Shown: positions 49,140-60,689 of the stretch, piece by piece
How the letters are laid out: each line of letters starts with the position of its first letter
Numbering within the stretch: the stretch's first letter is position 1
NCBI GenBank assembly: GCA_026261815.1
Contig: JAMPIT010000848.1
Coordinates: 3,410,001 to 3,474,000, forward strand
Length of the DNA: 64,000 bases
Direction: 5' to 3'
Origin: Monarcha castaneiventris obscurior
Lineage: Eukaryota > Chordata > Aves > Passeriformes > Monarchidae
Notes under the pieces: generated by a model
Told to the model about the DNA's origin: nothing
Database searches by the model: none
Seen by the model: only the letters and a program-made list of their open reading frames with translations
Program-made: the position numbers and the translations under genes

Positions 49140-49500
49140 CAACAGTGTATCTACTTATCAGCTCATTTACAAAATCTAAGCACTGAAAAGCCAAGACATT
49201 AATAGTGGTGAAGATCATAAATCTTATGCTGCCGACATAATAAGCGTACATGCATTATTCTTATCAAGTACAAAGAAAGTAAATACATATTTCATCACAA
49301 CAAGCTTAATGCTGACCTCTAAATAAATAGCTGTCTTTCATTAGCAATCTCAAAATAAAACATAAAGCAAACCCTATTAAAAAGAGCCATAAAAATTATG
49401 TATGTAGACACTAATGACACATATTGATCAGCTTCACGTGCAAAGCCATACGCATGCATAATTCTGCCACAAATCAACATGGTTATGTGTTTTTTTTTCC
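49140..49500. promoter_or_regulatory. candidate conserved non-coding / enhancer-like block
   Basis: This strongly AT-rich, non-repetitive block keeps isolated CpGs (GCCGACATAATAAGCGTACATGC around 49231-49253, CACGTG at 49436-49441, and ACGCATGCATAATT near 49450). It also has many short homeodomain- and POU-like cores. In bird genomes this combination often marks deeply conserved developmental elements. No alignment is possible here. Confidence 0.3.
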
Positions 49501-49559
49501 TCAAACCAGACATTCCATAATATTCTCAAGGAAACACAATTATTAAGGATTAACTAAAA

Positions 49560-49810
49560 GTCAGCTGGCACTTTGATAGATATATATATTTTATATAAAC
49601 ACTCTTGTAAGCCACAGTATTCACCGTATCTCTTTAAGAGCACTTTGCCATTGTAACCGAGCTTACCAAACTAATAAGATTTTAAAGGTCAGAGTTAGGG
49701 CTGCTGAGTTCTGCTGGGACGTTGTGCAGCGCTGTGTTTTATGCTTCATAAAGCTCTGTCTCTCTGCTTGCTGCTAATTAGGATAGTCCCCTGTAATCGG
49801 TGGCGCCATT
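49560..49810. promoter_or_regulatory. candidate conserved non-coding / enhancer-like block
   Basis: It begins with an (AT)-rich core (49578-49600) and continues with non-repetitive sequence carrying CACCGTATC, GTAACCGAGC, GACGTTGTGCAGCGCTG, GCTAATTAGG and TAATCGGTGGCGCC. CpGs are retained in a mostly AT-rich setting and no reading frame persists. It resembles a conserved regulatory element, by inference only. Confidence 0.3.
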
Positions 49811-50453
49811 CCAATTTCCATTAGCTAAGTTTTGGACTCCAAGGGCTGTTCCTTCCACGGTTGCCCCATTTCAGTCGAGCGCTTTGCCAGGCCTTATGCA
49901 GGTGCTGAAGCTCGGAGAAGTGCTTGTGTTTAACTGTTGGGATGCATCACGCAGGCCATGTGGGAACATGGAGGAATGTGCTCGCCAGACCTCAAAACCC
50001 CAGCTCCAAGGTGCTGTGTCAAGCAGCCTTTGTGTTTTTCAGGCATTTTGGCTGTTTCCAGGGGACAGACACAGATCCTCCAGCCAGGCCCATGCCAGCA
50101 GGTGTCTGATCCTCTGTGGAGGCCCAGCAAAACCAGGCTGGAGCAGCACAGATGGAATGGTGAGGGCAAGGGCTGAAGGGGACAACACAGAGGCCTCGAT
50201 GGACCAGGGTGGTCCCCAGGGCAATGTGTGGTTTGAGCAGATGACATAAATTTGTCACAGGTTTTAATCAGCGTTGTCAGGGCTCCAGGTCCCAGCCTGC
50301 CACGAGCCAACCTCCCTGGCTGTGCTGAGGTCTCCCAGCCGAGCCTTCCCACATCACACCCATGGACTGAGACTTTCTGCTGGATGAACAACTGATTTTG
50401 ACTCCTTGTAGGCAGCATTTGCTCTAGAGTTATTGCCACAATATATCAAATCC

Positions 50454-50471
50454 TTTTTTTTTTAAAAAAAA
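50454..50471. repeat. T10A8 homopolymer palindrome
   Basis: Ten T are followed directly by eight A, so 16 bases are self-complementary. Such tracts are rigid and tend to exclude nucleosomes. No other feature is attached. Confidence 0.95.
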
Positions 50472-50987
50472 TCACACTAAGTGCACCAAGGATCACATTG
50501 TCGCTGAAAGAAACTTCTGAAAACTTGCGGATAATAGTTAAATCCATTCAGCTTTGAACACTTTAAAAACTGATCAGACCTCTTTCTTAAAGCCCTGAAG
50601 TGCTTTTAACTCCCACTGAAGCCAATCAGGGCTCTTTGAAAGCAGTGAATGGCAGAACTAGCCCCTGAAACATGTGAGCCCAGCTACCGAGAGTGGAAGC
50701 AGAAAATAGGTTACCCCTCCCAGCACAAAAATGCAGATGTGAATTAACGCCACACATGTAATGACATTTAAAAGCTACATTCAGTAAATCTTATTCAGAG
50801 TGAGGAAGAAATATGAAAGAAATCCATCAACATTAATTTAACTCAGACAAATAACTATTACTCAATGTAAGCCAAATTGCAAACTGCAAGGAGCCATGTA
50901 TCAGTATATTTTAATGATCACTCCACCCCCAAAAATATTTAGACAAAAAGTGGGTAAAGTAGTCCTTTCATTCAATGGCTCATTTAC

Positions 50988-51015
<28 letters not shown>
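50988..51015. repeat. A28 homopolymer
   Basis: Twenty-eight consecutive A follow CATTTAC. No AATAAA lies in the 30 bases upstream and no retrocopied body is recognisable, so it is not called a processed-transcript tail. It creates a phenylalanine run in the minus-strand frame at 50901-51182, which is an artefact. Confidence 0.95.
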
Positions 51016-51019
<4 letters not shown>

Positions 51020-51110
51020 AAAACTCTACTGAAATTTGAATTAAAGTCTTCATTTTGAAGTAATGAAGAACTATAAAAAAATCTCTCAGGTTCTTAACTT
51101 CCCTCCTCCT

Positions 51111-51138
51111 GGGAGAAAGAGAAGGGAAGAGAAAGAAG
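51111..51138 (+). repeat. 28-base polypurine run
   Basis: GGGAGAAAGAGAAGGGAAGA and eight further purines run without interruption, immediately after a pyrimidine run at 51099-51110. Such asymmetric tracts can form triplex DNA. No function is otherwise indicated. Confidence 0.85.
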
Positions 51139-54100
51139 TGTGTGTAGCTGTTCGTGTTGTGCAGAGAGCGAGGCTTTTTCAAAGCCTTTCAGCTCTGCTG
51201 ATGAGGAAAAAAGTTTTTCTTTGAAACTAGTTACATTTCTCCCCTTTCCTGTTTTCCCCTCCCTTATTTCTTGGATGGAGCATTGGGGAGCAAGGGGTGG
51301 TGAGAGGAGCAATATGTCCATGTGGGCAGAGAATAACCGGGAAGGGACTTCCCTTTAAAATTTCACTTCTTGTACCTTATGAGTAAGCTCAGAAGGGATA
51401 GAAAATTGGGAGAAAATGGGGAAACGCCCCAGGCTTCTTGCCCAGTAGCACTGATTCACATTTTGGTGCCTTCTCTTCCCAATAATCCCCTTCATTTTCC
51501 CCACTGCAAAAAAGGAAAGCCTGTGCTCAGACCTGGAGAGATGATAATTTTGATGAGAGCAACATCTATTTCAGATTAATTTTGAGCAAGGAATTATCAA
51601 TTAGGATGCTGATTGCCACCATGGCCAGTCCTTTACCTGCACTGAGAGCACACAGCTGTTGGACAGTGATGTGCAGTGATGGGGAAAAACGTATTTTAAG
51701 GGAGAGGTAGGAGAAAAAGTGTGTGTTTAATATTTCTGTATTAAAAGTGGAGGGAATACCCTGTGTAGGCAAAGGATAACATACACCGGGTGCTATGCAT
51801 ATGTCAAAGATTTTTTTTTAATAAAAAATAAGCAAAATAAAGGTATTTCAAACTTAATAATTTTATAGACTATAATCAGTTTATGTTAATCTGTCTAAAC
51901 ATGTCAGTGATGACAGCACTTCCTTGTAGCCAGATAATAAATCATGGTCTAAGAAGCAAAGAAATTCAGAGGCTTTTTTATTTGGTATGCTTTTTATGCT
52001 GGAAGAAGTAATTTATATCCATTTAGATTCACTTGGGTATATTTGGTCTTGAGTCTGAATTTATCTTTAAAATCTCTATGTATGGGATACTGAGAAAGAA
52101 AATGCTTTGCACCTGCTGATACCTGCCTGTGTGTCTGTGCCACTTGCACTGTTTATTTTAGGAAAACAAGTGGAGGTTTTTTTGTTGTGTTTTTTTTTTT
52201 TTTTCCCTTTTTTGTTTTCGATCCCTTCAGGAGGGTGCAGAACTAATTTTTAGCTCATTATGGAGGTAATCTTCCCTTGCTTATTTGACTTGGGCTGTTT
52301 CCATAACATCTGCTTTTGTGCAGAGGCGCTGGGCGCTCCGTGGATGGAAGCAGCTCTATATGTGGTTACATTCACATGTTGTTCACTTAATGAATCCCTG
52401 GCAATTGGCCCGTGTTTGAAACACATCTGAACCACAGAGAGCTGCTCCACGCTGCTGCTGTCCAGGAACCTCGGGAGGAGGGACACGGCGCTGTCTGTGC
52501 TTCCTTGAGGGAGCTCAGCTGAAAATATTAGGGAAAAAAGAGTGCACATGCTTTCCTAAAACAACCAAGAATGCACCAGGAAATTCTGGATCAGGTGCTA
52601 ACAGGCCTTCTTAAACAGAGATGGAGGAAAGGTTCTTGCCAATGTTTTTAAATTTCTTTATGCTGAGTCTTCTCACCTGTTGGCTCTCAGTGCCCTGCAC
52701 AGAAATCCAGCTTTTGCCAAGCTCACGGGCAGAAGTGGATGGACTTATTTCCAGTCCTTTGAGTCTAAACCTCAATCCCCAACTCACCTGTGTGGTTCCC
52801 TCCTTCCCTCAGTGCCCAGCACTGGCACGCACTGGGCAGCACAGGAGCTTCCCCTTCCACAGAACAGGTCGCATGGAACACACTCTGGTGCTTTTCTCTC
52901 TCTCTTTATATACGTTTTCAAGTGTATATGATTTCAGCTGGCAGGAAAAAAAAGAAACTTGCAAACTGAATTTCTTTCCTGTGAAAACCACAGAAAAATT
53001 GAAATTTTAAACATTGGTGCCCAAAAGCAAAGATGTCATTTTGTTCACTGTATTTTTCAAGATTATTTCCATAATTTCAATTCATGTATTTAGTCAGTGA
53101 AGTGGGGAAGGAGGCGAGAAGGTTCTGATGTGGAACAAGAGTTATCAAAGGTGAAGTTAACTGTTAAACTCTTATAATAATTTTCTGGGGAGTAAGTATG
53201 ACCATACAGGACTGTTCTTCCCCCTAGGGCAGTGCCAAGGTAGGAGCTGGCCTTTCCCAAAGCCACACACGTTCCTTGCTGGGATGCAAACCCTGTCGTG
53301 TGCTGTTTGCTAGTGTAAAGATATTTGTACTCCCCAAATCACAGCAGAAATAAACTGATCTATTCTGAAGCCAACCCAGACCCAAAGGCTTCTTTATGTA
53401 TTTATTCACAAGCTGCTGTTTTATCGCAGGGCATGTGTCAGCCAGCAATTCATTCCTTTCTGTTACAGGGATTTCATGCTATGGGAAGTGATGGGGCTGT
53501 TTGAATAAGGCAGCGGAGAAAGCCAAATGCTTGGGGCTCTCAGGAGAGGCAGAGGGACATGGCAGGGAGAGGAGCGTGGCAAGGGGGATGGAGAGGCAGA
53601 AAGCATCTCAGAGCTCGTGCTGTTTGCATCACTGCCTGGAGTGCCACCTCATCAGCAGGTAATGCAATCCACTCGGGATTGCTTCAGAGAGCTGCATCAC
53701 TACCAGGAACCGCTGAGGTCAGTGGGCGTTCAGGTGGAGATGCCCTGAGTCAGAGAAGACATCAGCTGATGGTGCAGATCAAGGGTCTAGTTGTGATTTT
53801 ATTTCTTTTTTCCCAAGATAATAGAAGTTAATCTCCTGAACTCCAGCCTGGCGAGATGAAAGTGCTCCTGCACCACGCTGCTCCCAGCCTGTGAATCGAA
53901 ACCAGACACACACAAAGTGCTGTCACTTTGTGTTCATCTAAGACTTTAGAATTTATTTTTTTTTTTGGCACTTTGAACCCAGCTCTGCTAGCAGCTACAT
54001 ATCTCTGGAAGGATTTGAATGCATAGACTTGTGAGAGCAGATTTTGGTCTTCAGCAGGGTCCAGGTTGTGGCAGCTGGAGCTGCTTTACTCAGGAGCCCC

Positions 54101-55884
54101 CATCTGGGCTGTGCAAGGGCTCTGGCCATCGGTGTCAGCACTCGCATAAGCGACCTTGAGATCCTCCAAAATCTAAACCAAGAGAGACTGTGGCTGCACA
54201 AGACTGTGTGTGGGTAGGTGTGTTTGAGAGAGATAATTATTGGGTAAGGCAAGAAAACATTTACCTACTGCTGTAAAGAGTTCTCTGAAGACAAGAAGAA
54301 TCCCTATCCTTTAGCCTTTTAATTGATTTTAATTATTCAAAGCTCTTCTCTCCTTGCTCAAATAGCAGTGTGATACAATATTGTTGCAAGTGTCTTGGTG
54401 CCTTTTGAGATACTTAAATATGAATAGCTGGGAAGCTGGTGCCTGCTCTCCCTCTCAAGCACACAGCCAAATCTTGCTGTGCAAGGCAGAGCCCACTGCA
54501 CGAGAGCCAGATTATTCTAACAGCACTCTTCATTTCATGGAGATTCGTTTAAGTGGATTCCACACAATACTCTAAAAATGTTATGAGAGATGATTCTAAT
54601 AAGGCAGAAGCCACTACGGCATTTAAGGGGAATTTAATCTTATTCTCCTACCACATAAAAAGGAGAGAAGTGCTGACATTTCAGCCCACCACTGGCCTGT
54701 TTCACAAACATTTCAAACTCTGCTTTTCCATTATACAGCTGTGTATTCTGCTTATACACATGTGTAGATTGCATCAAACCCCTTTTTCTCCCCTGTGATC
54801 CTCCGTTCACCTTGCTCCTCTTTGGAAAAGACAGACACAGAGAATGGCCTGGTTACACTCTTCACAAACAGAAATGACTCTGCTTTGAGGAGCTGGGGCG
54901 TGCTGAGACCTGGCAGTGGTGTCACAGCAGTGAAGGGGCAGCACTGCACTGCTCTCCATGCAATCCCAACAGTCAGGAAGGTTTAAAGTGCGTGCTGGCA
55001 CACGGGGAGCGATGCTCCAGCGTGCCCTGGGTTACTGCTGTGATTCACTGCTGGATAGGCATGGCTGTCCAGCCCACCAGAGTGGGAGAAGCACACTGAG
55101 TCTGTGCTGTTGCTCCTCTCAGCTGTTCTGGTTTTGGCTATCCAGTCAGAGCTCTCTGCAGGAGCCTGTCCCAGTGCTGCAGTGCACTGGGGCACTCGTG
55201 TGCCTCCCTGACTGGTTTGTAATACCATGAGCAGAGAAGTGAAAGGGGGAGAATCATCAAGCCCTTGGCAGCTACGGAGTGCTGCTGAAATGTTTAGGTG
55301 TGTTCACACACAAGTTCACTGGAAGAGTTTGCAAAAGAGGGAGGCCCTATTCACCCCAAGGAGCAAAAGCTGCAGTGGAAGTAGCCTGGTTGGAAGTGCA
55401 GGGCTGCCCAGGTGCATGGGGTGTGGCCGTGCTGAGCCTTCTCCCTCTCATAGGGCTGAACAGTCCCTCCACACAGGCTGGTTTCCTACAGAGGACTTCC
55501 CATTCCACCCTTCCACGCCATGCTTGGACCTCCTGCTCCTGCATCACACCACTGCTCTGAGCCACACAGCCCCAGGGCAAGGCTCAGGGTGCCTGAAGCA
55601 TCAGATGGCTCCACTGGGTTTGCTCTTCCCACTGCCTCTCCCACTCTGTGTTGCACAAACCAGCCCTCCTCCTTCCTGAGGCATATTCCTGCCATTATGC
55701 TTCCCGGGAGTTGGCTTCCTGGGGTAGCCTTCATCCCTGTGATTGAGTCGATTTACCCAACCCTATTTCTGCTCCTCCCTCTGATAATATTAGCCTATCT
55801 ATTGCATATGCCAGGTATAAAGTTACAAAGGTAATTATCCTTCCAGCCATCCTCTGGAGAGGCTGTTTTTTCAGTGCTGTCTCT

Positions 55885-55974
55885 GGTTTAGTGGTGGGCT
55901 TGGCAGTGCTGCATTGACAGCTGGACTCAGTGACCTTAGAGGGCTTTTCCATCCTAAATGATTCTATGATTCTA
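55885..55974 (+). mobile_element. CR1 LINE fragment, 3' end
   Basis: About 90 bp of CR1 3' UTR ends in AAATGATTCTATGATTCTA (55956-55974). TTTAGTGGTGGGCTTGGCAG and GGACTCAGTGACCTTAGAGG match the 3' part of avian CR1 and the copy at 22855-22988 (about 86% identity by eye). The copy is 5' truncated and carries no coding sequence. Upstream of about 55885 the similarity fades, so the left boundary is approximate. Confidence 0.92.
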
Positions 55975-58900
55975 CAGAAGATCTCTAACAGAGGGTAGTG
56001 GGGTCAACACTCAGCCAGAAGTTGCATATATAGAGGAGCTTGTGGGCTGTTGAGGAACATTTTTCATGGAGGTTTGCATAGTATCCACCAGAAAATGTCT
56101 TGCTTTCATTTGGTTCTTCAGGCACTACCAGTGGTGCCAAAGAGATCAGCCGTACAAGCATTAGCTTTTGTTCTTTGTGTGCTGGTGATGATGCTGTTGG
56201 GTGGGATGGGAACACTCCCTGTTTGGTTTGGGGATGCCCCAAATGCCTGTACTGAGTGACAAGGAGCTCAGGGAAGGGGGTACAACCCCTTAGTTTGCCA
56301 TTCCTGCTTGTTCCGATCCAACAACCAGTTATAAAGTAGTCCCAGCACAAAAGGAAAGGGAAAAATCCCAGCTAGGAACCCCAGATTTGAGTCTTGGCTC
56401 AGCCAAATTTCTTTTCATCCTTATGCAAATCAGACAACTCCTGCTTATTTCATCATGAAGTGGGAGGCAGGGTAAGGCTGACGTAGTCTGCAGTACCACC
56501 CAGGAGTATTAAGAAGGTTAATTAGTTAATGTTTCCAAAGTGTGATTATACAAGTGCCAAACAAAACTAACAACAAGAGGAAAAAATGACACGGCAAAGA
56601 AAATAAACAAACATAAAGCCAAATTAAACATAGTTAAGGGAGGTAACTATGATATTAAATATGAAATTGTAGAATAAAAATAGAGGTTGATGTAACTTAA
56701 ATGTACTACAGAATGCTGAGTGCAAAACTCTTTGCTGGCTGTGCTATATGACCAGACAGACTGATTCCAGAAAGAGAGCTTTTAGTTAAGTTTTAGTCTT
56801 CTGTGACAGTGATTTATTTTAATGATACACAATACTTCACTTTGCATTTGTGATTTCAAGACCTCTCTAAGTTTATGTAAATTCTAGCTGCTAGGGCACA
56901 AGATAAAATCATGGCTCTTACTTACTTTTATTGTGTCACATAAATGTGAAAAATTGAAGAGTTGCTCCAGGCCAGCATGCTACATTTTGACACTGTGAGA
57001 ATCTCTGTATCCTGCATACCCTGCTCTGATCAGGGAATATCTGTGCGAGCATGTACAGAGGAAGAAACAGAAAGCAAAGGACAAAGCAGCTCACATTGTC
57101 GAGGATCCAGAAGCAGTACTCCCTCATTCCCAAGCTATTTCACTATGTGGAACAGCAGGTAAACAGGAGAAAAAAAAACTTAGCAGGCCTTTAAACATAT
57201 GAAATATTCTCGGTGGGATCCAAACAAGATCAGAATATTTCTCATGAGTCTGTCAGTTGGCAAACTCAGAATCGATCCTCTCTCCATGCAATTCTCAGGC
57301 TGAGATGGGGCTAGCTTGGAGTGAAATTGCATGGTGGAAACATGCCTTGCTCTGCGATTTTGCCTGGTTCTGTAATCAAATTTCACAATAATGAAAACTG
57401 TAAGTCAAGAAATTGAGGAAATGTCATGAAAAAGACACCCACGAAATAAATATGTGCTGAATAAATCCATCCACATTAACTTGGGAGAAACAGGAATAGT
57501 GGCTAGCACAGCACGTCTGCCTTCTCAGCTGATCACTGAATCACGGTCTGACTTTGAGCACATCACTTAAATCTTGCTTAGCTTTGGTTTTTCTCCTCCA
57601 GGAAGGGGAGAGAACAAAGGATGTGTGTGCCAGGCTTGCTCCGAGCAGTCGGTGCCTGGCTGCCCACAGCTCCTGCAGCCCCCGGGCTCAGGCTGAGGGA
57701 GGTGCATTCCCCAGGAGGCCCTTCCAGCACATCCGAGGCAGCACCACGTTCTGGTTGACTGATCCTCAGGGCTGGTGGCAGAGAACGGCAGCGAGGACAG
57801 CACAGCACCCGTGTGCACCCTGGGGTGCCTCTGGGCACTCGAACCTGTTGGCCCCGGCTCCTGCCATGCTGTGTTTTTCCTGCTAAGGAGCCCCAGGCCA
57901 GCTCTGCACGTGCAGAGGAGCTGGGAAGGCTCTGCATGGCAGGAGTTTGGGGTTTCTGCTCTGACAGTCATTGCAAGGCACTGCTGGTGGCTTTACACCC
58001 ACGTTGGCTGCGTGGCACCCTGTGTCCGTCAGGGCTCGGCTGCACGCTCTGGTCTGCACTGGGAGCGGTGCCACTGCAGAGCTGGAACCACTGAGGCTCC
58101 CGTGGGTTTCATCCCAAATCCTTGAGAGTGTGGCTGCAAACTCTGGGGGATGTGCCAAGCTGTGCCAGTCACACCAAGCTGCACCCATGCAAACTGGTTG
58201 AGGACGCACTTTTCGTGCTTGCAAGAGTTTCTCCCCTAAAATGGGAATGTGGCAGCCCCTGTGCGAGTCTCTCTGCCTTTCCTCAGGGTCAGGGGACAAG
58301 TATCACTGGTTATCTGTGAGAAGTGTGTGCTACACAAACTAAATATTAGTATGACATGAAATGAAAAGTCTGGGCCCAGATGAGGCTGATCTTTCTGGTA
58401 CCACCAGGAATCTTTCAGACGGTCCTGCTCAGATTTATTCCACATGCACTGAAATCTAGTGCCCCAGCTCCAAAATGCCCATTTTCTCCCAAAGGGAAAT
58501 TTCCTCCAGTTGTTTTTCATTGCCTAAAAGTGACATTTACACCAACACACAGTTAAATTAACATGCTTTTCCTCCTCCAATCCATGAACCTCCAGTGCAT
58601 CAAGCTGAAGGGGTTTAGTTCGTTCCACATCCCATAAAAGCTGTTCTTAATGGCTTTTTTTTTTTACCTTGCCATTCCAAGGACCTCTGTGTGATAGAAG
58701 CCAAAGAAAGTGCAAGGCAGGCCAGGTTAAAGGAGGCTCTACTGAGTTAGTTTTGATTAAGCACATTCCTGAATTTGGCCCATCTCTTCTCTCTGACATA
58801 CTCACCTTCTATACCTGGTAGCAACACGCAAAGCACCCTGCAAAGGAGGAGAGAGGAAGGGAAAAGAAAATGTGATTATGAAACATCAGAGTAGATCTGA

Positions 58901-59389
58901 TCATGTCAAATTCCTCTGGAGAAAAAGACAGAGAAAAAAATTACCAGCACGCAGTGCTTGAAGTCAATAAATGAAATTTACCCAATTCAGCAGAGGCATC
59001 AGGGAAATCACTCTTGATTTGTCTTTGATAGGTTGACAAAATCTCTGTTAAAGTTGTTTTAATGCATTTGTAACTAGGCTTCCAAATACATTGAACCCAG
59101 GCCAGATCTCAGCTTAATAGGACCAGCCCTCCGTGTCAATCAAATTGGTAGCTGGTGAGAAAAATGAACCTTTTTTTGTGCCCCTTGTTCTCAAGTTGGG
59201 CAAAGAGCCCAAAAGTGTCTGAGGTTTTACTTTGCCAAGCTTCTGAAGGAAAATTTACTTACAGGAATGAAAATGCCTCATGGCTGTCTGTAGCACAATG
59301 AAACAAATGTGGCCAAAAACTGCCCCCAGACGTTTCCTTGTGGCATCTCTTGGAGTCAGCAGTGCCATCGTGTAGGTGAGCTGAGGGCA

Positions 59390-59580
59390 GAGTTTAGCTT
59401 GTTGATAATGGGATTAGGCATTATGAAATGAAGGTATGTTCTGCTCTCTGTGTCGGCAACGTTAATGAATTTATTCGCTGCTTAATTAATATACAAAGCC
59501 ACAGAGTGCTGTTGGCAAATTAACTGTCAGCAAGACACGTCGCTCCAAGGGTGATTGGGTATTTCTTTTTTTCTTCACCC
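59390..59580. promoter_or_regulatory. candidate conserved non-coding / enhancer-like block
   Basis: This block holds the palindrome TTAATTAA (59482-59489), GTTAATGAATTTATTCGCTG and GATAATGGGATTAGGC (bicoid/OTX-like GGATTA core), and retained CpGs near GTGTCGGCAACGTTAATG and ACACGTCGCTCC. It is non-repetitive and without an open frame. Motif content suggests a developmental regulatory element, but conservation is untested. Confidence 0.3.
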
Positions 59581-60673
59581 TGCTTGTGTCAGGGGCAGAG
59601 ATCACGTTAGGTGCTGAGTCATGGAGTTATAATGGGAACTACTGGGACCTGAGCTCTTTGGAAAAGAGCTGCTCCTGTCCTCTCCATCCCTGGATGCAGG
59701 AGACAGAGGTCAGCACTCCATCCAAGGTGAGGCACTGCAGAAGCATTTCTCCCTCTTTTTCATCCTGCAGTGACAGTCACCACCCCCTCACCCACACTTG
59801 CTTTATAGTTGAGAAACAAAATTATTTATATTAAAAAAGGCTAAATATATTAGAACTCAGTGCCATAACTGTAAAGAAGAGCAGAAAATCTAGCTGCAAT
59901 GGTATTATGTGAATCTGTGTCTGACTTTCCCCCAAATCTGGTCAGAATTTTTAAAAGGGGTCTAGATTCACAGCAAATCAGAATCCTGGCTGCTGTGTTT
60001 TTAACATAGCTGATGGTAAATAAAATTGAAATGCATGCTTGGACTTTCCTGAATTTCTTGATCTTCTGAACAGACTGACAAGGAGTAGAAAACACCAGAA
60101 AGTCAGGGAGCTGTGCCATTCAAGTCCAGCTCAGGAGTGAGCTCAGGACTCAGCTTCCCCTCTGATCGCACTTTTAGTTGTGAGCTCAGAGTGCACCACA
60201 GCTTCAAGTAAGGCCCCAGCTTCTCAGTATGTTTCTACAGAAATCGCACGAATCAGTGAAAACTTTGGCCAAAAACGAGCTCTGGTGCACTTGAAAGGCT
60301 TTGTGAATCATTGCTACAAAGAGTTGCACATTCATTAATCAGAGCTGAAACCTGGCAGGGTGCAGCGGGTTGGTTACTCAGTGCACCCAGAGCTCAGTGC
60401 CCGATCCAAACCCCACTGACTCCTCTGGGAGCTCTTCCATGCATTCCTCCAGGCTTTGGACAAATGCTGCAAGGACAGCTAGCCCAGGATCTCTTTTCCA
60501 TGCATGCTACTGAGGGTACTGAGGAGAGGAGGCAGTTGTTTACGAGGAATGCTGCATCTCAGAGCAAGGGGAAGACATGATTACAGGAAAAAAATGCACC
60601 AAATGTTTTGCAAATCTGATTCTCTATCAGAAAAGTAATTTCACAACTATGTAAATACACAGTTATTCTGTGC

Positions 60674-60689
60674 AAAAAAAATTTTTTTT
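60674..60689. repeat. A8T8 homopolymer palindrome
   Basis: Eight A are followed by eight T, perfectly self-complementary, then AAA. It is an intrinsically bent, nucleosome-disfavouring tract with no attached feature. Confidence 0.95.

Larger units (their letters stand above)
47842..55884. other. non-coding DNA, no gene recognised
   Basis: No coding exon or RNA gene is supportable. Two enhancer-like AT-rich blocks (49140-49500 and 49560-49810) are annotated separately. GC-rich patches lie at about 48550-48790 and 50090-50340, where a 169-codon minus-strand frame shows no recognisable domain. Homopolymers include T15 at 52190-52204 and a T run near 53949-53961, and a 28-base purine run lies at 51111-51138. 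Confidence 0.65.

Noticed and set aside
49930..50439. 169-codon minus-strand open frame.
   Set aside because: It lies in GC-rich sequence with several overlapping frames on both strands and no recognisable motif.
57600..58160. Possible CpG island or promoter.
   Set aside because: GC is high and CpGs are more frequent than elsewhere, but CpG still looks depleted relative to GpC by eye, and no gene start is visible. A computed observed/expected CpG ratio would decide.
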